DNA of 64,000 bases, from the NCBI RefSeq assembly GCF_020252395.1, contig NZ_JADCDB010000014.1, forward strand, positions 62,001-126,000, in the 5' to 3' direction. The stretch is from Aestuariivirga sp. (lineage in GTDB: Bacteria > Pseudomonadota > Alphaproteobacteria > Rhizobiales > Aestuariivirgaceae). The notes below the pieces were generated by a model, which was not told where the DNA came from, ran no database searches, and saw only the letters and a program-made list of their open reading frames with translations. Numbering within the stretch: the first letter of the stretch is position 1; each line of letters begins with the position of its first letter. Shown piece by piece: positions 8,582-17,228 of this stretch. Position numbers and translations under genes: made by a program.

Positions 8582-9604
8582 ATGCGCTATTTTCCGATCT
8601 TCGTCGACCTTGAGAACCGGCCCGTCACCGTGGTGGGCGGCACCGAGGAGGCGCTGCGCAAGGTGCGCCTGCTGCTGAAGACGGGTGCGGTCATCAACGT
8701 CATCGCCCCGGCGCTGCACGAGGAGCTCGCCGCCGAGCCGCGCGTCAACTGGATCGCCCGTGGCTATCATGCCGGGTTGCTGGAGGGCGCGGCCCTCGTC
8801 TATTCCGCCGATGCCACCTTGAACGAGCGCGTGGCGGAGGATGCCAAGGCGCTGGGCATTCCGGTCAATGCGGTCGATAACCCGGACATCTCCTCCTTCA
8901 TCGTGCCCTCGATCGTCGACCGCGACCCTGTCGTCGTGGCCATCGGCACGGAGGGTACCGCCCCCATCCTCGGCCAGGGCCTGCGCGCCCGCATCGACGC
9001 CATGCTGCCCCACGCGCTGGGCGATCTCGCCGTTGCCGCCGCTTCACTTCGCGGCCGCGTGGCAGAGACGATCCCCGCCGGCAACCGTCGCCGCAGCTTC
9101 TGGTACCGCTTCTTCTTTGGCGAGGTGCGCGAGGCCTTCCTTGCGGGCGAGCCCTGCAACTATCAAGCCGGTGTGGAGAACCTCTTCGCCGCCGAGGCGC
9201 AGGCGCCGCAGGGCCGCGTGAGCTTCGTGAGCCTCGGTTCGGAAGACCCGGAGCTTCTCACTATCAAGGCGCAGCGCAAGCTGCAGGAGGCGGACGTGAT
9301 CGTGCATGATCGCGCGGCGCCACGCGCCATTCTCGAACTCGCCCGCCGTGACGCGGTGCGTGTGGCCGTCAAGGGCGAGCTTTATGACGGCGCCACTGAC
9401 GTGCTGCTGGCCGAGGCCGGCGCGGGAAAGCTGGTGGTGCGCCTGTCGGTGAACGGCGTGTCGCTCGAGGAGACCGTGTCGGTCGCCGCCGAGGGCCTTG
9501 CCTTCGAGACCATCCCCACGGTGCCGCCGCCTAAGCCTGCCGAGGTGATCGCATTCCCCGTCCGCGAGGACATCCGTGAAGAGATTTTGAGAGCCGCATC
9601 ATGA
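8582..9604 (+). CDS. cysG: Siroheme synthase with intact precorrin-2 dehydrogenase half and degenerate methyltransferase half
   Basis: 340 residues, against about 460-480 for a full CysG. Residues 1-205 are a normal precorrin-2 dehydrogenase/sirohydrochlorin ferrochelatase module (VTVVGGTEEALRKVRLLL, NAVDNPDISSFIVPSIVDR, AIGTEGTAPILGQGLRARID). Residues about 215-315 align to the start of a uroporphyrinogen-III methyltransferase (SUMT) domain, 'DPELLTIKAQRKLQEADVIVHDR'. However, the GAGPGDPELLT entry is degraded, the SAM-loop RLKGGDP has become RLSVNGVS, and the second half is missing. Methylation of uroporphyrinogen III presumably needs another CobA-type enzyme. Coupled to the next gene by ATGA overlap. 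Confidence 0.85.
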   Translation: MRYFPIFVDLENRPVTVVGGTEEALRKVRLLLKTGAVINVIAPALHEELAAEPRVNWIARGYHAGLLEGAALVYSADATLNERVAEDAKALGIPVNAVDNPDISSFIVPSIVDRDPVVVAIGTEGTAPILGQGLRARIDAMLPHALGDLAVAAASLRGRVAETIPAGNRRRSFWYRFFFGEVREAFLAGEPCNYQAGVENLFAAEAQAPQGRVSFVSLGSEDPELLTIKAQRKLQEADVIVHDRAAPRAILELARRDAVRVAVKGELYDGATDVLLAEAGAGKLVVRLSVNGVSLEETVSVAAEGLAFETIPTVPPPKPAEVIAFPVREDIREEILRAAS

Positions 9605-9942
9605 CCACCCCGGAAAAGGGCCAACTCGTGACCGCCAACCGCCTGCGCGACGGCATCGCCGTGTTCCTCACCCGCGGAGGCGAGTGGAGCGAGGCGATCG
9701 ACGAGGCCGTGCTGGCGCAGGAGCCGCAGGCCGCCGCAGCTCTCGAGGCCCGCGCCCGCGAGGACGAGAAAAAGACCATCGTGACGGGGTCCTACCTCGT
9801 CGATGCCGAGCGCCTCGATGGCCGGGTGCGCGCCGCGCACATCCGCGAGCGCATGCGGGCGCTCGGCCCCACCGTGAGACTGGACCTCGGCAAGCAGGCC
9901 GAGGGCAAGGGTGCGGGTTTCGCCGCCCCCGAGGGAGAGTGA
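9601..9942 (+). CDS. DUF2849 domain protein of the sulfite reductase operon
   Basis: 113 residues. Small soluble protein with 'VTANRLRDGIAVFLTRGGEWSEAID' and 'GSYLVDAERLDGRVRAAHIRERMRALGP', the pattern of DUF2849, a family found almost only between cysG and cysI in alphaproteobacteria. No catalytic motif is visible. The conserved, coupled position suggests a role in siroheme delivery or sulfite reductase assembly, but no function is established to my knowledge. Confidence 0.8.
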   Translation: MTTPEKGQLVTANRLRDGIAVFLTRGGEWSEAIDEAVLAQEPQAAAALEARAREDEKKTIVTGSYLVDAERLDGRVRAAHIRERMRALGPTVRLDLGKQAEGKGAGFAAPEGE

Positions 9943-9947
9943 TTTCA

Positions 9948-11603
9948 ATGTACCGCTACGACGAGTTCGACCACCAGTTCGTCCGTGAACGCACAAACCA
10001 GTTCCGCAACCAGACCGAACGCCGCCTGTCGGGTGCGCTGACGGAGGACGAGTTCCGCCCGCTCCGCCTGATGAACGGCCTCTATTTGCAGCTACATGCC
10101 TACATGCTGCGCGTCGCCATCCCCTATGGCACGCTGTCGGGCCGCCAGATGCGCCAGCTGGCGCACATCGCCGAGAAGTGGGACAAGGGCTACGGCCATT
10201 TCACCACGCGGCAGAACATCCAGTACAACTGGGTGAAGCTCGAAGACGCGCCGGACATTCTCGATGCACTGGCCGAAGTCGAGATGCATGCGATCCAGAC
10301 CTCCGGCAACTGCATCCGCAACGTGACGACCGACCATTGGGCCGGTGCTGCGGCAGACGAGATCGCCGATCCCCGCCCCGTGGGCGAGCTGCTGCGGCAG
10401 TGGTCGTCGCTCCACCCAGAATTCTCCTTCCTGCCGCGGAAGTTCAAGATCGCGGTGACGGGCGCACCCCATGACCGCGCGGCGGTGAAGGTGCATGACA
10501 TCGGCCTCAGGCTTCACAAGAGCGACGCGGGCGAGACCGGCTGGGAAGTGATCGTCGGCGGGGGCCTGGGCCGCACGCCGATGGTGGGCGTCACCGTGCG
10601 CGACTTCCTGCCCCAGCATGAGCTGACCGGCTATCTGGAAGCCATCATGCGCGTTTACAATCTCTATGGCCGGCGCGACAACAAGTACAAGGCGCGTATC
10701 AAGATCCTCGTCCACGAGATCGGTGCGGAGAAATTCAAGTCGGAGGTCGAAGCCGAATATGCCCGCAGACCTCACCCCACGACGGAAGTGGAAGAGCGCG
10801 AGCTCGCCCGCATCGCCGCCTATTTCGCCCCACCCGCGTTCGAGAAGCTGCCGCGCTGGTCGGCCTCCTTCGAAGAGGCGAAGCTCGGCAGCCCCGATTT
10901 CGCGCGCTGGGCCAAGAACAATCTGGGTCCCCACCGCGCCGACGGCTATGCCATCGTCAACATTTCGCTCAAACCCGAGGGTGGCATTCCTGGCGATGCC
11001 ACCGCCGGCCAGATGCGCGTCATGGCGGATCTGGCCGAGCGCTATGGCAACGACGAGCTGCGGGTGAGCCACGCCCAGAACATCGTGCTGCCGCATGTGA
11101 GGAAGGACGATCTCTTCGCCGTGTGGCAGGCCCTGGTGAAGGCCGGTCTCGCCGCCGCCAATTATGGCCTCGCGGGCGACATCATCGCCTGCCCCGGCCT
11201 CGATTATTGCGCGCTGGCGACCGCCCGCTCGATCCCCGTCGCCCAGTCGATCTCGCGCAAGTTCGCGGACTCGAAGAAGCAGGACGAGATCGGCAAACTC
11301 AAGATCAATATCTCGGGCTGCATTAATGCCTGCGGCCACCACCATGTGGGCCATATCGGCATCCTCGGTCTCGACAAGAAGGGCGAGGAATTCTACCAGA
11401 TCACGCTGGGCGGCTCCTCCGCGGAGAACGCGTCCATCGGCACGATCCTCGGGCCCGGCTTTGCCGGCCACGAGGTGGCGGATGCCATCGAAACCATTCT
11501 CGACACCTATCTCAAGCACCGTCAAGACGGCGAGGAATTCCTCGCCACCTACCGCCGCCTCGGCGCCAGGCCCTTCAAGGAGGCCCTCTATGCCACTGCT
11601 TAA
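9948..11603 (+). CDS. cysI: Assimilatory sulfite reductase (siroheme/[4Fe-4S] hemoprotein)
   Basis: 551 residues from the ATG at 9948 (MYRYDEFDHQFVRERTNQFR). Reduces sulfite to sulfide with six electrons. Two ferredoxin-like and siroheme-binding repeats are visible (HFTTRQNIQYNWVKLED in the first half, RVSHAQNIVLPHVRKDD in the second). The cluster cysteines are complete: C415 and C421 (CPGLDYC), then C458 and C462 (CINAC) followed by GHHHVGHIG. This matches the nitrite/sulfite reductase family; sulfite is favoured because of the APS reductase gene in the same operon. Overlaps the next gene by 14 bases. Confidence 0.94.
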   Translation: MYRYDEFDHQFVRERTNQFRNQTERRLSGALTEDEFRPLRLMNGLYLQLHAYMLRVAIPYGTLSGRQMRQLAHIAEKWDKGYGHFTTRQNIQYNWVKLEDAPDILDALAEVEMHAIQTSGNCIRNVTTDHWAGAAADEIADPRPVGELLRQWSSLHPEFSFLPRKFKIAVTGAPHDRAAVKVHDIGLRLHKSDAGETGWEVIVGGGLGRTPMVGVTVRDFLPQHELTGYLEAIMRVYNLYGRRDNKYKARIKILVHEIGAEKFKSEVEAEYARRPHPTTEVEERELARIAAYFAPPAFEKLPRWSASFEEAKLGSPDFARWAKNNLGPHRADGYAIVNISLKPEGGIPGDATAGQMRVMADLAERYGNDELRVSHAQNIVLPHVRKDDLFAVWQALVKAGLAAANYGLAGDIIACPGLDYCALATARSIPVAQSISRKFADSKKQDEIGKLKINISGCINACGHHHVGHIGILGLDKKGEEFYQITLGGSSAENASIGTILGPGFAGHEVADAIETILDTYLKHRQDGEEFLATYRRLGARPFKEALYATA

Positions 11604-12120
11604 GAACAACGTGCTGGTGCCTGACACCTGGATCAACGTGGAGGCCGAGGGTGCACTGCCTGAGACCGGCGACGTGATCGTGCCCTTCGCGCGGCTCCTG
11701 AAGGAATGGGGCGAGCTGTCGAAGCGCAACACCCGGCTCGGCCTCAGGCTTTCCAACACCGACAAGCCGGAGGCGCTCAGCGCCTTCCTGCCCGGCCTGT
11801 CGCTGATCGTGCTGCCCTTCCCCGCCTTCAACGACGGCCGCGCCTATTCGATCGCGCGCAGCCTGCGTGAAATGGGCTACGCGCACGAATTGCGCGCCAC
11901 TGGCAACGTGCTGCCAGACCAGCTGCAATTCATGCTGCAGGTGGGCTTCGATGCCTTCGAGATCGGCAAGCGATTCCCGTTGGAAACCTGGGCGAAGGCC
12001 TCGCGCCAGATGTCATTGGCCTATCAGCGCGGGTTGTTCCGCCGCGGCGCCGAAGCCGAGATCTGGACCGAGCGCCACACTGACGCCGAACCCTGGCTGG
12101 AACAGCCGCACGCCGGCTGA
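11590..12120 (+). CDS. DUF934 protein (putative sulfite reductase partner)
   Basis: 176 residues from the ATG at 11590, inside the end of cysI. Contains the family core 'DVIVPFARLLKEW', 'GLRLSNTDKPEALSAFLPGL', 'FPAFNDGRAYSIARSLRE', 'YAHELRATGNVLPDQLQFMLQVGFDAFEI'. The latter is the hallmark of DUF934, found next to cysI or cysH in many proteobacteria. No redox cysteine cluster is present. It may take part in electron delivery or assembly for sulfite reduction, but this rests on context only. Six bases separate it from cysH. Confidence 0.85.
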   Translation: MPLLKNNVLVPDTWINVEAEGALPETGDVIVPFARLLKEWGELSKRNTRLGLRLSNTDKPEALSAFLPGLSLIVLPFPAFNDGRAYSIARSLREMGYAHELRATGNVLPDQLQFMLQVGFDAFEIGKRFPLETWAKASRQMSLAYQRGLFRRGAEAEIWTERHTDAEPWLEQPHAG

Positions 12121-12126
12121 ACCGCC

Positions 12127-12837
12127 ATGGACCGCGCCATCTTCGAAAGTTACGCCGGCCTCGAGGGCCGGCAATTGCTGGAGCCGATCCTGCGCGACTT
12201 TGCGGGCAAGGCCGCCGTCGTGTCGTCCTTCGGGGCGGAGTCGGCAGTGCTGCTGCACATGGTTTCGCAGGTGGACAGGGCGACACCCGTCATCTTCATC
12301 GACACGGCCAAGCATTTCTGGGAGACGCTCTCCTACCGCGCCAAGCTGATCGATCGGCTGGGCCTCACCGGGGTGCGCATCATCTCGCCCGATGAGGCCG
12401 ATCTTGCAGCGAAGGATGCCGGCGGCACGCTGCACAAGACCAACGCCGATGCCTGCTGCCACATCCGCAAGACGGTGCCGCTGGCCAGGGCGCTCGATGG
12501 TTTCGAAGTGACCATCTCCGGCCGCAAACGCTACCATGGTGCGGCCCGCGCCACGCTGGACTTTCTGTCGATCGCCAATGGCCGATTGAAGGTGGAGCCG
12601 CTCGCCGGCTTCTCCGCCCTCGACATCGCTGCCTACATGAAGGCGCATGACCTGCCGGCCCACCCGCTGACCGGGGTCGGCTATTTCTCCATCGGCTGCG
12701 AGCCCTGCACCGCGCCGGGCGGCACCGCGGCCGACCCGCGTGCGGGCCGCTGGGCAGGCTCCGCCAAAACCGAATGCGGCATCCACTGGACGCATAACGG
12801 CGAGTCCATCGCCGTGCCCTCGCGCGCCGCGCACTGA
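12127..12837 (+). CDS. cysH: Adenylylsulfate (APS) reductase, thioredoxin-dependent
   Basis: 236 residues. Reduces activated sulfate to sulfite. The PP-loop-like nucleotide site is VSSFGAESAVLLHMV. Four cluster cysteines, C110-C111 (ACCHIRK) and C191/C194 (GCEPC), show a [4Fe-4S] enzyme that uses APS rather than PAPS. C217 in the C-terminal ECGIH motif is the catalytic nucleophile. Last gene of the cysG-DUF2849-cysI-DUF934-cysH operon, which together takes APS to sulfide; the sulfurylase genes are not in the window. Confidence 0.93.
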   Translation: MDRAIFESYAGLEGRQLLEPILRDFAGKAAVVSSFGAESAVLLHMVSQVDRATPVIFIDTAKHFWETLSYRAKLIDRLGLTGVRIISPDEADLAAKDAGGTLHKTNADACCHIRKTVPLARALDGFEVTISGRKRYHGAARATLDFLSIANGRLKVEPLAGFSALDIAAYMKAHDLPAHPLTGVGYFSIGCEPCTAPGGTAADPRAGRWAGSAKTECGIHWTHNGESIAVPSRAAH

Positions 12838-12847
12838 GGGCTGCCGG

Positions 12848-13504
12848 TCAGTCCACCTCGTCGGAGGGGACGATCCACATCTCCTTCAGCGCCGCCTCGC
12901 GCCAGGACTTGAACGCGGGCGTCGACAGGATGGCATCCATATAGGCACGCGTATCCTCCGCCACAGGGATGGCGAAGGTCTCGAAGCGTGAAACGACCGG
13001 GGTATACATCGCATCTGCAATCGAGAACTTGCCGAACAGGAACTTGCCGCCCTTGCCGAAGCGGGCGCGGCAGTCGCGCCAGAGCTGCTCGATGCGGGCG
13101 ATGTCGCGCTTCACCGCGTCATTGAGCGGCACGGGCTTCGGCGGGCGGCGGATGTTCATCGGGCAGGCATTGCGCAGTGCCGAGAAGCCGGCATGCATCT
13201 CGTTCGACACGGCACGCGCCACGGCGCGGGCCGAGATGGTCTTGGGCCAGAGGTTCTTTTCGGGGAAGAGCTCGGCCAGATATTCCATGATGGCGAGGCT
13301 CTCCCACACCACCTGGCGGCCATGATGCAGCACCGGTACGCGGCCTGCCGCGGAATGCTGGGCGATGAGCTTCGCCGTCTCCGGCGTGTCGAGCGGGATA
13401 ACCGTTTCGCGGAACGGGATCCCCGCCATGGAGAGCGCCATCCACGGCCTCAGCGACCAGGAGGAATAGTTCTTGTTGCCGATAACGAGGTGAATGTTGC
13501 TCAT
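12848..13504 (-). CDS. Glutathione S-transferase family protein
   Basis: 218 residues from the ATG at 13504 (MSNIHLVIGNKNYSSWSLRP). The N-terminal thioredoxin-like domain has the NYSSWSLRPWMALSMAGIPF start and 'GRVPVLHHGRQVVWESLAIMEYLAE', the glutathione-binding ES pair. The helical C-terminal domain carries FSIADAMYTPVVSRFETF, the GST capping-box region. Members often act on glutathione conjugates or maleylacetoacetate-like substrates; the substrate here is unknown. Its ATG overlaps the rhodanese gene's stop. Confidence 0.85.
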   Translation of the reverse strand: MSNIHLVIGNKNYSSWSLRPWMALSMAGIPFRETVIPLDTPETAKLIAQHSAAGRVPVLHHGRQVVWESLAIMEYLAELFPEKNLWPKTISARAVARAVSNEMHAGFSALRNACPMNIRRPPKPVPLNDAVKRDIARIEQLWRDCRARFGKGGKFLFGKFSIADAMYTPVVSRFETFAIPVAEDTRAYMDAILSTPAFKSWREAALKEMWIVPSDEVD

Positions 13505-13917
13505 GGTTTGTCCGCCTTCTTCCCGACTGTCTCGACCGGGCCTCCCGCCTCTTTCCAGGCCGCGAAGCCGCCCTTGAGGTTGACGACCGGTTTCAGCCCC
13601 ATGCGCTGCAAGACCTGTGTGGCAAGCAGCGAGCGCCAGCCGGAGGCGCAATGGATGATGAACTTCTTTTCTTCCGCGAAGATCGGCTTGTGATAGGGGC
13701 TCTCGGGGTCGACCCAGAATTCCAGCATGCCGCGCGGGGCATGGAAGGAGCCGGGGATGCGGCCCTCACGCTCGATCTCGCGCGGGTCGCGGATGTCGAT
13801 GATGGCGACACCGGGCTGGTCCAGCAGCGCGATGGCATCGGCGGCGGGCAGGCTCTCCACCTCGGCTTCGGCCTCGGCCATCAGTTGCCTGTGGCCCACG
13901 ACGATGTTCTGCGGCAT
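13501..13917 (-). CDS. Rhodanese-like domain protein
   Basis: 138 residues from the ATG at 13917 (MPQNIVVGHRQL). A single rhodanese fold: 'DQPGVAIIDIRDPREIEREGRIPGSFHAPRG', the active-site Cys in IIHCASGWRS, and 'KPVVNLKGGFAAWKEAGGPVE'. It may act as a sulfur-transferase or in sulfur relay. First gene of a two-gene leftward pair with the GST (4-base overlap). Its closeness to the sulfate-assimilation operon is suggestive but it lies on the opposite strand. Confidence 0.87.
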   Translation of the reverse strand: MPQNIVVGHRQLMAEAEAEVESLPAADAIALLDQPGVAIIDIRDPREIEREGRIPGSFHAPRGMLEFWVDPESPYHKPIFAEEKKFIIHCASGWRSLLATQVLQRMGLKPVVNLKGGFAAWKEAGGPVETVGKKADKP

Positions 13918-14016
13918 GTCCCCTCCCCCGCTGTTCCTCCTTTTTCCTCGCGCGGCGGCGGTGTGCACGTCAAGCGAAATGCCCTCGCCCCGTCGCGGCG
14001 CCATCCGGAACATGCG

Positions 14017-15216
14017 CTAAAGTGACTTCGGCACATAGCGCCAGGTGAACCATCCGACGGCCGCCAGCCAGCCGGACAGGATGACGAAGACCGCGCCAAT
14101 CGGCAGCCAGAGCAACGCGATGGCGAAGATGAAGGCCGGGATCAGTTCCGAGCAGTCGATATAGGTGCGGTAGACGGCGGCCATCTTCTGGCGCTCATGG
14201 TGGCGCACGGCGCGCAGGAAGGGAATGCCGCCCACGCCGTCGATGGCGGAGGCGGAGACGGAGCCCGCCAGCAGGCAGGCGATGGCCACATAGGGAGAGG
14301 CCGTGCCGGCGAGCCCCGCCGCCAGAGAGGCAACGGCGCAAACCGTGAAGGCGACGGCCAGCACCGCGCGCACGCCAAAGCTCCGCGCGAAGCGCCCCGC
14401 GAACCAGGCGGTGAAGAGCAGGATCTGGCTTCCAGAAATCATATAGCCGCCCACCCGCTTGTCGAGGCCTGCTTCCACCAGCAGCAGCGGACCATAGATG
14501 AAGAAGGTTGTCCAGAAGCAGGAGCGCCCGAAGGCGATGAGCCAGGCGAGCCGGAGCCGCGGCTGGGCGAGGAAGCGCCTGACATTGACCAGCGGGTTGA
14601 AGCCCTCGAGGTTGCCAGCAGGCAGCGCCCCGGCAGTGTCCGAAAGCCGCAGCCACCAGAACAGGATCAGCAAACCCGCCGCCGCGCCAATAGCCACGAG
14701 CTGCGGCCCCCAAGGCCCAAAGCTCACATAGAGCGTGACGCCGAGCGCAGGACCGATGGTCCATGAGGCCGTCGACAAGCTGAGGCGGATGGGTTCCGAG
14801 CGCGCCAGCTCGGTGCGCTTGATGTTCTCCATGATGTAGAGCTGCAGCGTGATGTTGAGCACCGCCGCGCCGAGGTTCCTGAGCAGCATGCCCAGCGCCT
14901 GGCCCGCCAGCACGTGGGAGGCGAGCGCGAGGCTCGCCGCCATCATCATGCCGATACCCAGCGTATAGGCCCAGCGCCGCCGCATCCGCCCGAGCAGGAA
15001 GGGCAGCAGCAGCGTTGCCGAGAGCACGCTGAGCGAGACGACGGTCGAGAGTTCGCTCACTTTTTGCGCCGCGCCCAGAATGTCATAGGCCTGCAGGGAA
15101 ATGACGGTCGAGTTGAGCGAGCGCACGAAGCTTTCGACCGCGAAGAGCGATGCGACAGTATAGGCCCCCGCACGGCGCGGCAGCGGAAAATCGGTGGTCG
15201 TGACGTCGGTCGGCAT
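14017..15216 (-). CDS. Major facilitator superfamily transporter
   Basis: 399 residues from the ATG at 15216 (MPTDVTTTDF). About 12 hydrophobic segments are visible, with charged inter-helix loops such as LGRMRRRWAYTLGIGMM after the third helix (MFS motif A-like position) and AGRFARSFGVRAVLAV in the second half. The substrate is unknown. It is transcribed divergently from the CDF transporter (116-base gap) and ends about 100 bases before the rhodanese gene, so it could form one unit with rhodanese and GST. Confidence 0.8.
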   Translation of the reverse strand: MPTDVTTTDFPLPRRAGAYTVASLFAVESFVRSLNSTVISLQAYDILGAAQKVSELSTVVSLSVLSATLLLPFLLGRMRRRWAYTLGIGMMMAASLALASHVLAGQALGMLLRNLGAAVLNITLQLYIMENIKRTELARSEPIRLSLSTASWTIGPALGVTLYVSFGPWGPQLVAIGAAAGLLILFWWLRLSDTAGALPAGNLEGFNPLVNVRRFLAQPRLRLAWLIAFGRSCFWTTFFIYGPLLLVEAGLDKRVGGYMISGSQILLFTAWFAGRFARSFGVRAVLAVAFTVCAVASLAAGLAGTASPYVAIACLLAGSVSASAIDGVGGIPFLRAVRHHERQKMAAVYRTYIDCSELIPAFIFAIALLWLPIGAVFVILSGWLAAVGWFTWRYVPKSL

Positions 15217-15332
15217 GGCTTTGCCTAACAAACGAGCATTTTTCGGGGCTGATCCGCAACCGCCTATCCCGCTGACCCGCATGCCGGAAAGGTATGGCTT
15301 GAGACCGTCACGGGCCGGGGTTAGACAGGGCC

Positions 15333-16754
15333 ATGCACAGTCACAACGGTCACAGTCACGGCGGGCACAGCCACGAAAAGCAGTCGGTCGCGCTCATTTC
15401 CATGGGGGCGAGCGCCGCATTGGCGGTCGCCAAGTTCCTCGCCGCCCTGTTCACCGGCTCGCTCGGCATCCTGTCCGAGGCGATCCATAGCCTCATCGAC
15501 TTCGGCGCCACCATCCTCACCTATCTCGCGCTCAGGGTCAGCGACAGGCCGGCGGATGACCAGCACCATTATGGGCACGCCAAGATCGAGAGCGTCGCGG
15601 CGCTGGTGGAGACCGGCCTCCTGTTCCTTACCACCGCCTGGATCTGCTGGGAGGCGATCCGCCGCCTGCTCGGCGAAGAGAGCCACGAGGTGGAGGTGAC
15701 ATGGTGGGCGGTGGCCATCATCGCAGGCTCCATCATCATCGACTACAACCGGGCGCGGGCCCTGAAGCGCGTGGCGCAGAAGACCTCCAGCGAGGCGCTG
15801 GAGGCCGATGCCCTTCACTTCTCATCCGACATGTGGAGCTCCGCCGTGGTGCTGGCGGGACTGGGCGCGGTGTGGGCCGGCGTTCCGGCGGCGGACTCGA
15901 TTGCGGCGCTGATGGTGTCGGCCTTCATCGCCCATGCCGGGTGGGACCTCGGCGCCCGCACCGTGAACACGCTGCTCGATACGGCTCCCGCCGGGGCAAC
16001 CGGGATCGTACGGGGCCTGGTCAACGACGTCCATGGCGTGCTGGCGCTGAAGTCGATCCGGCTCCGCCCCGCCGGCGCCACCATGTTCGCCTCGATCGTG
16101 GTTGAGGTGGCCCGAACCATGCCGATCGACGAGATCGTCCGCACCAAGGACGCCATCACCGCCGCCGTTCAGGAGCGCTTCCCCAATGCCGACATCACAG
16201 TGACGGCCAACCCGGTGGCGCTCGACAGCGAAACGGTGTTCCAGAAGGTGATGCTCATCGCCAGCCGGCGGAACCTCGCCATTCACCACCTCAATGCCCA
16301 GCAGATTGGCGGCCGGCTGGCGATCAGCTTCGACCTCGAAGTCGACGGCTCCATGCCAATGGGCGAAGCACACGACAAAGCAACCGGCCTCGAGGAAGCA
16401 ATTCGCGCCGAGCTCGGTCGCGACGTCGAGGTGGAGAGCCACATCGAGCCCCAGCCCGGCCGCATGTTGCAGGGCCATGACGCGGCCATGGACATCACCG
16501 GCGAAGTTTCAGCCGCCCTGCTTCAGCTCGCTGCCGCGCATCCGCGGCTGAGCGGCGTGCATCAGGTCCGGCTGCGGCGCAACGAGGAAGGGCTGTTCCT
16601 GCATTATCACTGCCGCTGCTCACCGTCCGATACGGTGGAACAGATCCATGACGCGATAGACCGGGTCGAGGCCGCCCTCAAGGACCGCTTCCCCGGCATC
16701 CGCCGCGTCATCGCGCATGCCGAGCCCCTGGGGACGGAGCCGCACGCCCTTTAG
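15333..16754 (+). CDS. Cation diffusion facilitator (Zn/Fe-type) with extended C-terminus
   Basis: 473 residues, against about 300 for FieF/ZitB. The N-terminus is His-rich (residues 2-14, HSHNGHSHGGHSH). Six membrane segments follow, with transport-site HxxxD in AIHSLIDFGA and a second HxxxD in LHFSSDMWSS. Cytoplasmic 'HHYGHAKIES' matches the CDF signature. Residues about 210-470 contain three consecutive beta-alpha-beta modules resembling the ZT_dimer domain instead of one (ending near 292, 370 and 465). Exports divalent metal, most likely zinc; the exact ion is inference. Confidence 0.9.
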   Translation: MHSHNGHSHGGHSHEKQSVALISMGASAALAVAKFLAALFTGSLGILSEAIHSLIDFGATILTYLALRVSDRPADDQHHYGHAKIESVAALVETGLLFLTTAWICWEAIRRLLGEESHEVEVTWWAVAIIAGSIIIDYNRARALKRVAQKTSSEALEADALHFSSDMWSSAVVLAGLGAVWAGVPAADSIAALMVSAFIAHAGWDLGARTVNTLLDTAPAGATGIVRGLVNDVHGVLALKSIRLRPAGATMFASIVVEVARTMPIDEIVRTKDAITAAVQERFPNADITVTANPVALDSETVFQKVMLIASRRNLAIHHLNAQQIGGRLAISFDLEVDGSMPMGEAHDKATGLEEAIRAELGRDVEVESHIEPQPGRMLQGHDAAMDITGEVSAALLQLAAAHPRLSGVHQVRLRRNEEGLFLHYHCRCSPSDTVEQIHDAIDRVEAALKDRFPGIRRVIAHAEPLGTEPHAL

Positions 16755-17062
16755 AGGCCGCTGTTCGCGGGACCGTGATCGAAGCTTTCCGCCGCCTTGG
16801 ACAGCTCCTTGAGCCGCTCCACCTCGCTGGTGGGCACCTCCACCCGGTGGGCCACACCGAAGGCCTCGTAATAGGCGAACTCAAGGGGAACCATGACATT
16901 GTGGAGCTGCACGGAACGTGCAAGGTTGCGCAGCTCGAGGATCATGTCAGCCAAGTATTCCGCTGTCTCGCGCTGGCGTTGCGCCAGGCTGGGAAGCTCC
17001 GCCGGCGCCGCATCCACGGGCACCGGGGCAAGTTTAGGGGCTGCGCCGCGCCGTTTATTCAT
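16751..17062 (-). CDS. Conserved small hypothetical protein
   Basis: 103 residues from the ATG at 17062, preceded by GGAGG 5 bases upstream, which rules against longer in-frame starts. The N-terminus is basic and proline/alanine-rich; the rest is mostly helical (LAQRQRETAEYLADMILELRNLA) with no membrane segment, cysteine or catalytic motif. Convergent with the CDF gene, whose stop it overlaps by 4 bases, and divergent from topA. I do not recognise a function. Confidence 0.65.
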   Translation of the reverse strand: MNKRRGAAPKLAPVPVDAAPAELPSLAQRQRETAEYLADMILELRNLARSVQLHNVMVPLEFAYYEAFGVAHRVEVPTSEVERLKELSKAAESFDHGPANSGL

Positions 17063-17172
17063 GCCGTCCTCCAGTTGCGTCAATTTCCGAAGTCGCACTC
17101 TACGCGTGCCTTTATGAAATAAAAGCAACCTAACCTTGAATTCGAACTGTGAGTTGAAGAAAATTCCCTCGG

Positions 17173-17200
17173 CTTGAACCCGGCGGGCGATGCCTATATG
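17173..17200 (+). promoter_or_regulatory. Candidate sigma-70 promoter of topA
   Basis: CTTGAA (17173-17178) and TATATG (17195-17200) are separated by 16 bases, 28 bases before the topA ATG. Alphaproteobacterial promoters are weakly conserved, so this is tentative. Confidence 0.35.
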
Positions 17201-17228
17201 AGCCCGTGAAACCTGAACGGGACCCAGC

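Noticed and set aside
10092-11831. Long open frame antisense to cysI (and similar ones opposite rpoC at 57831-59651 and elsewhere)
   Set aside because: High G+C makes the opposite strand open by chance; these lack family motifs and ribosome-binding sites and lie entirely over well-supported genes.
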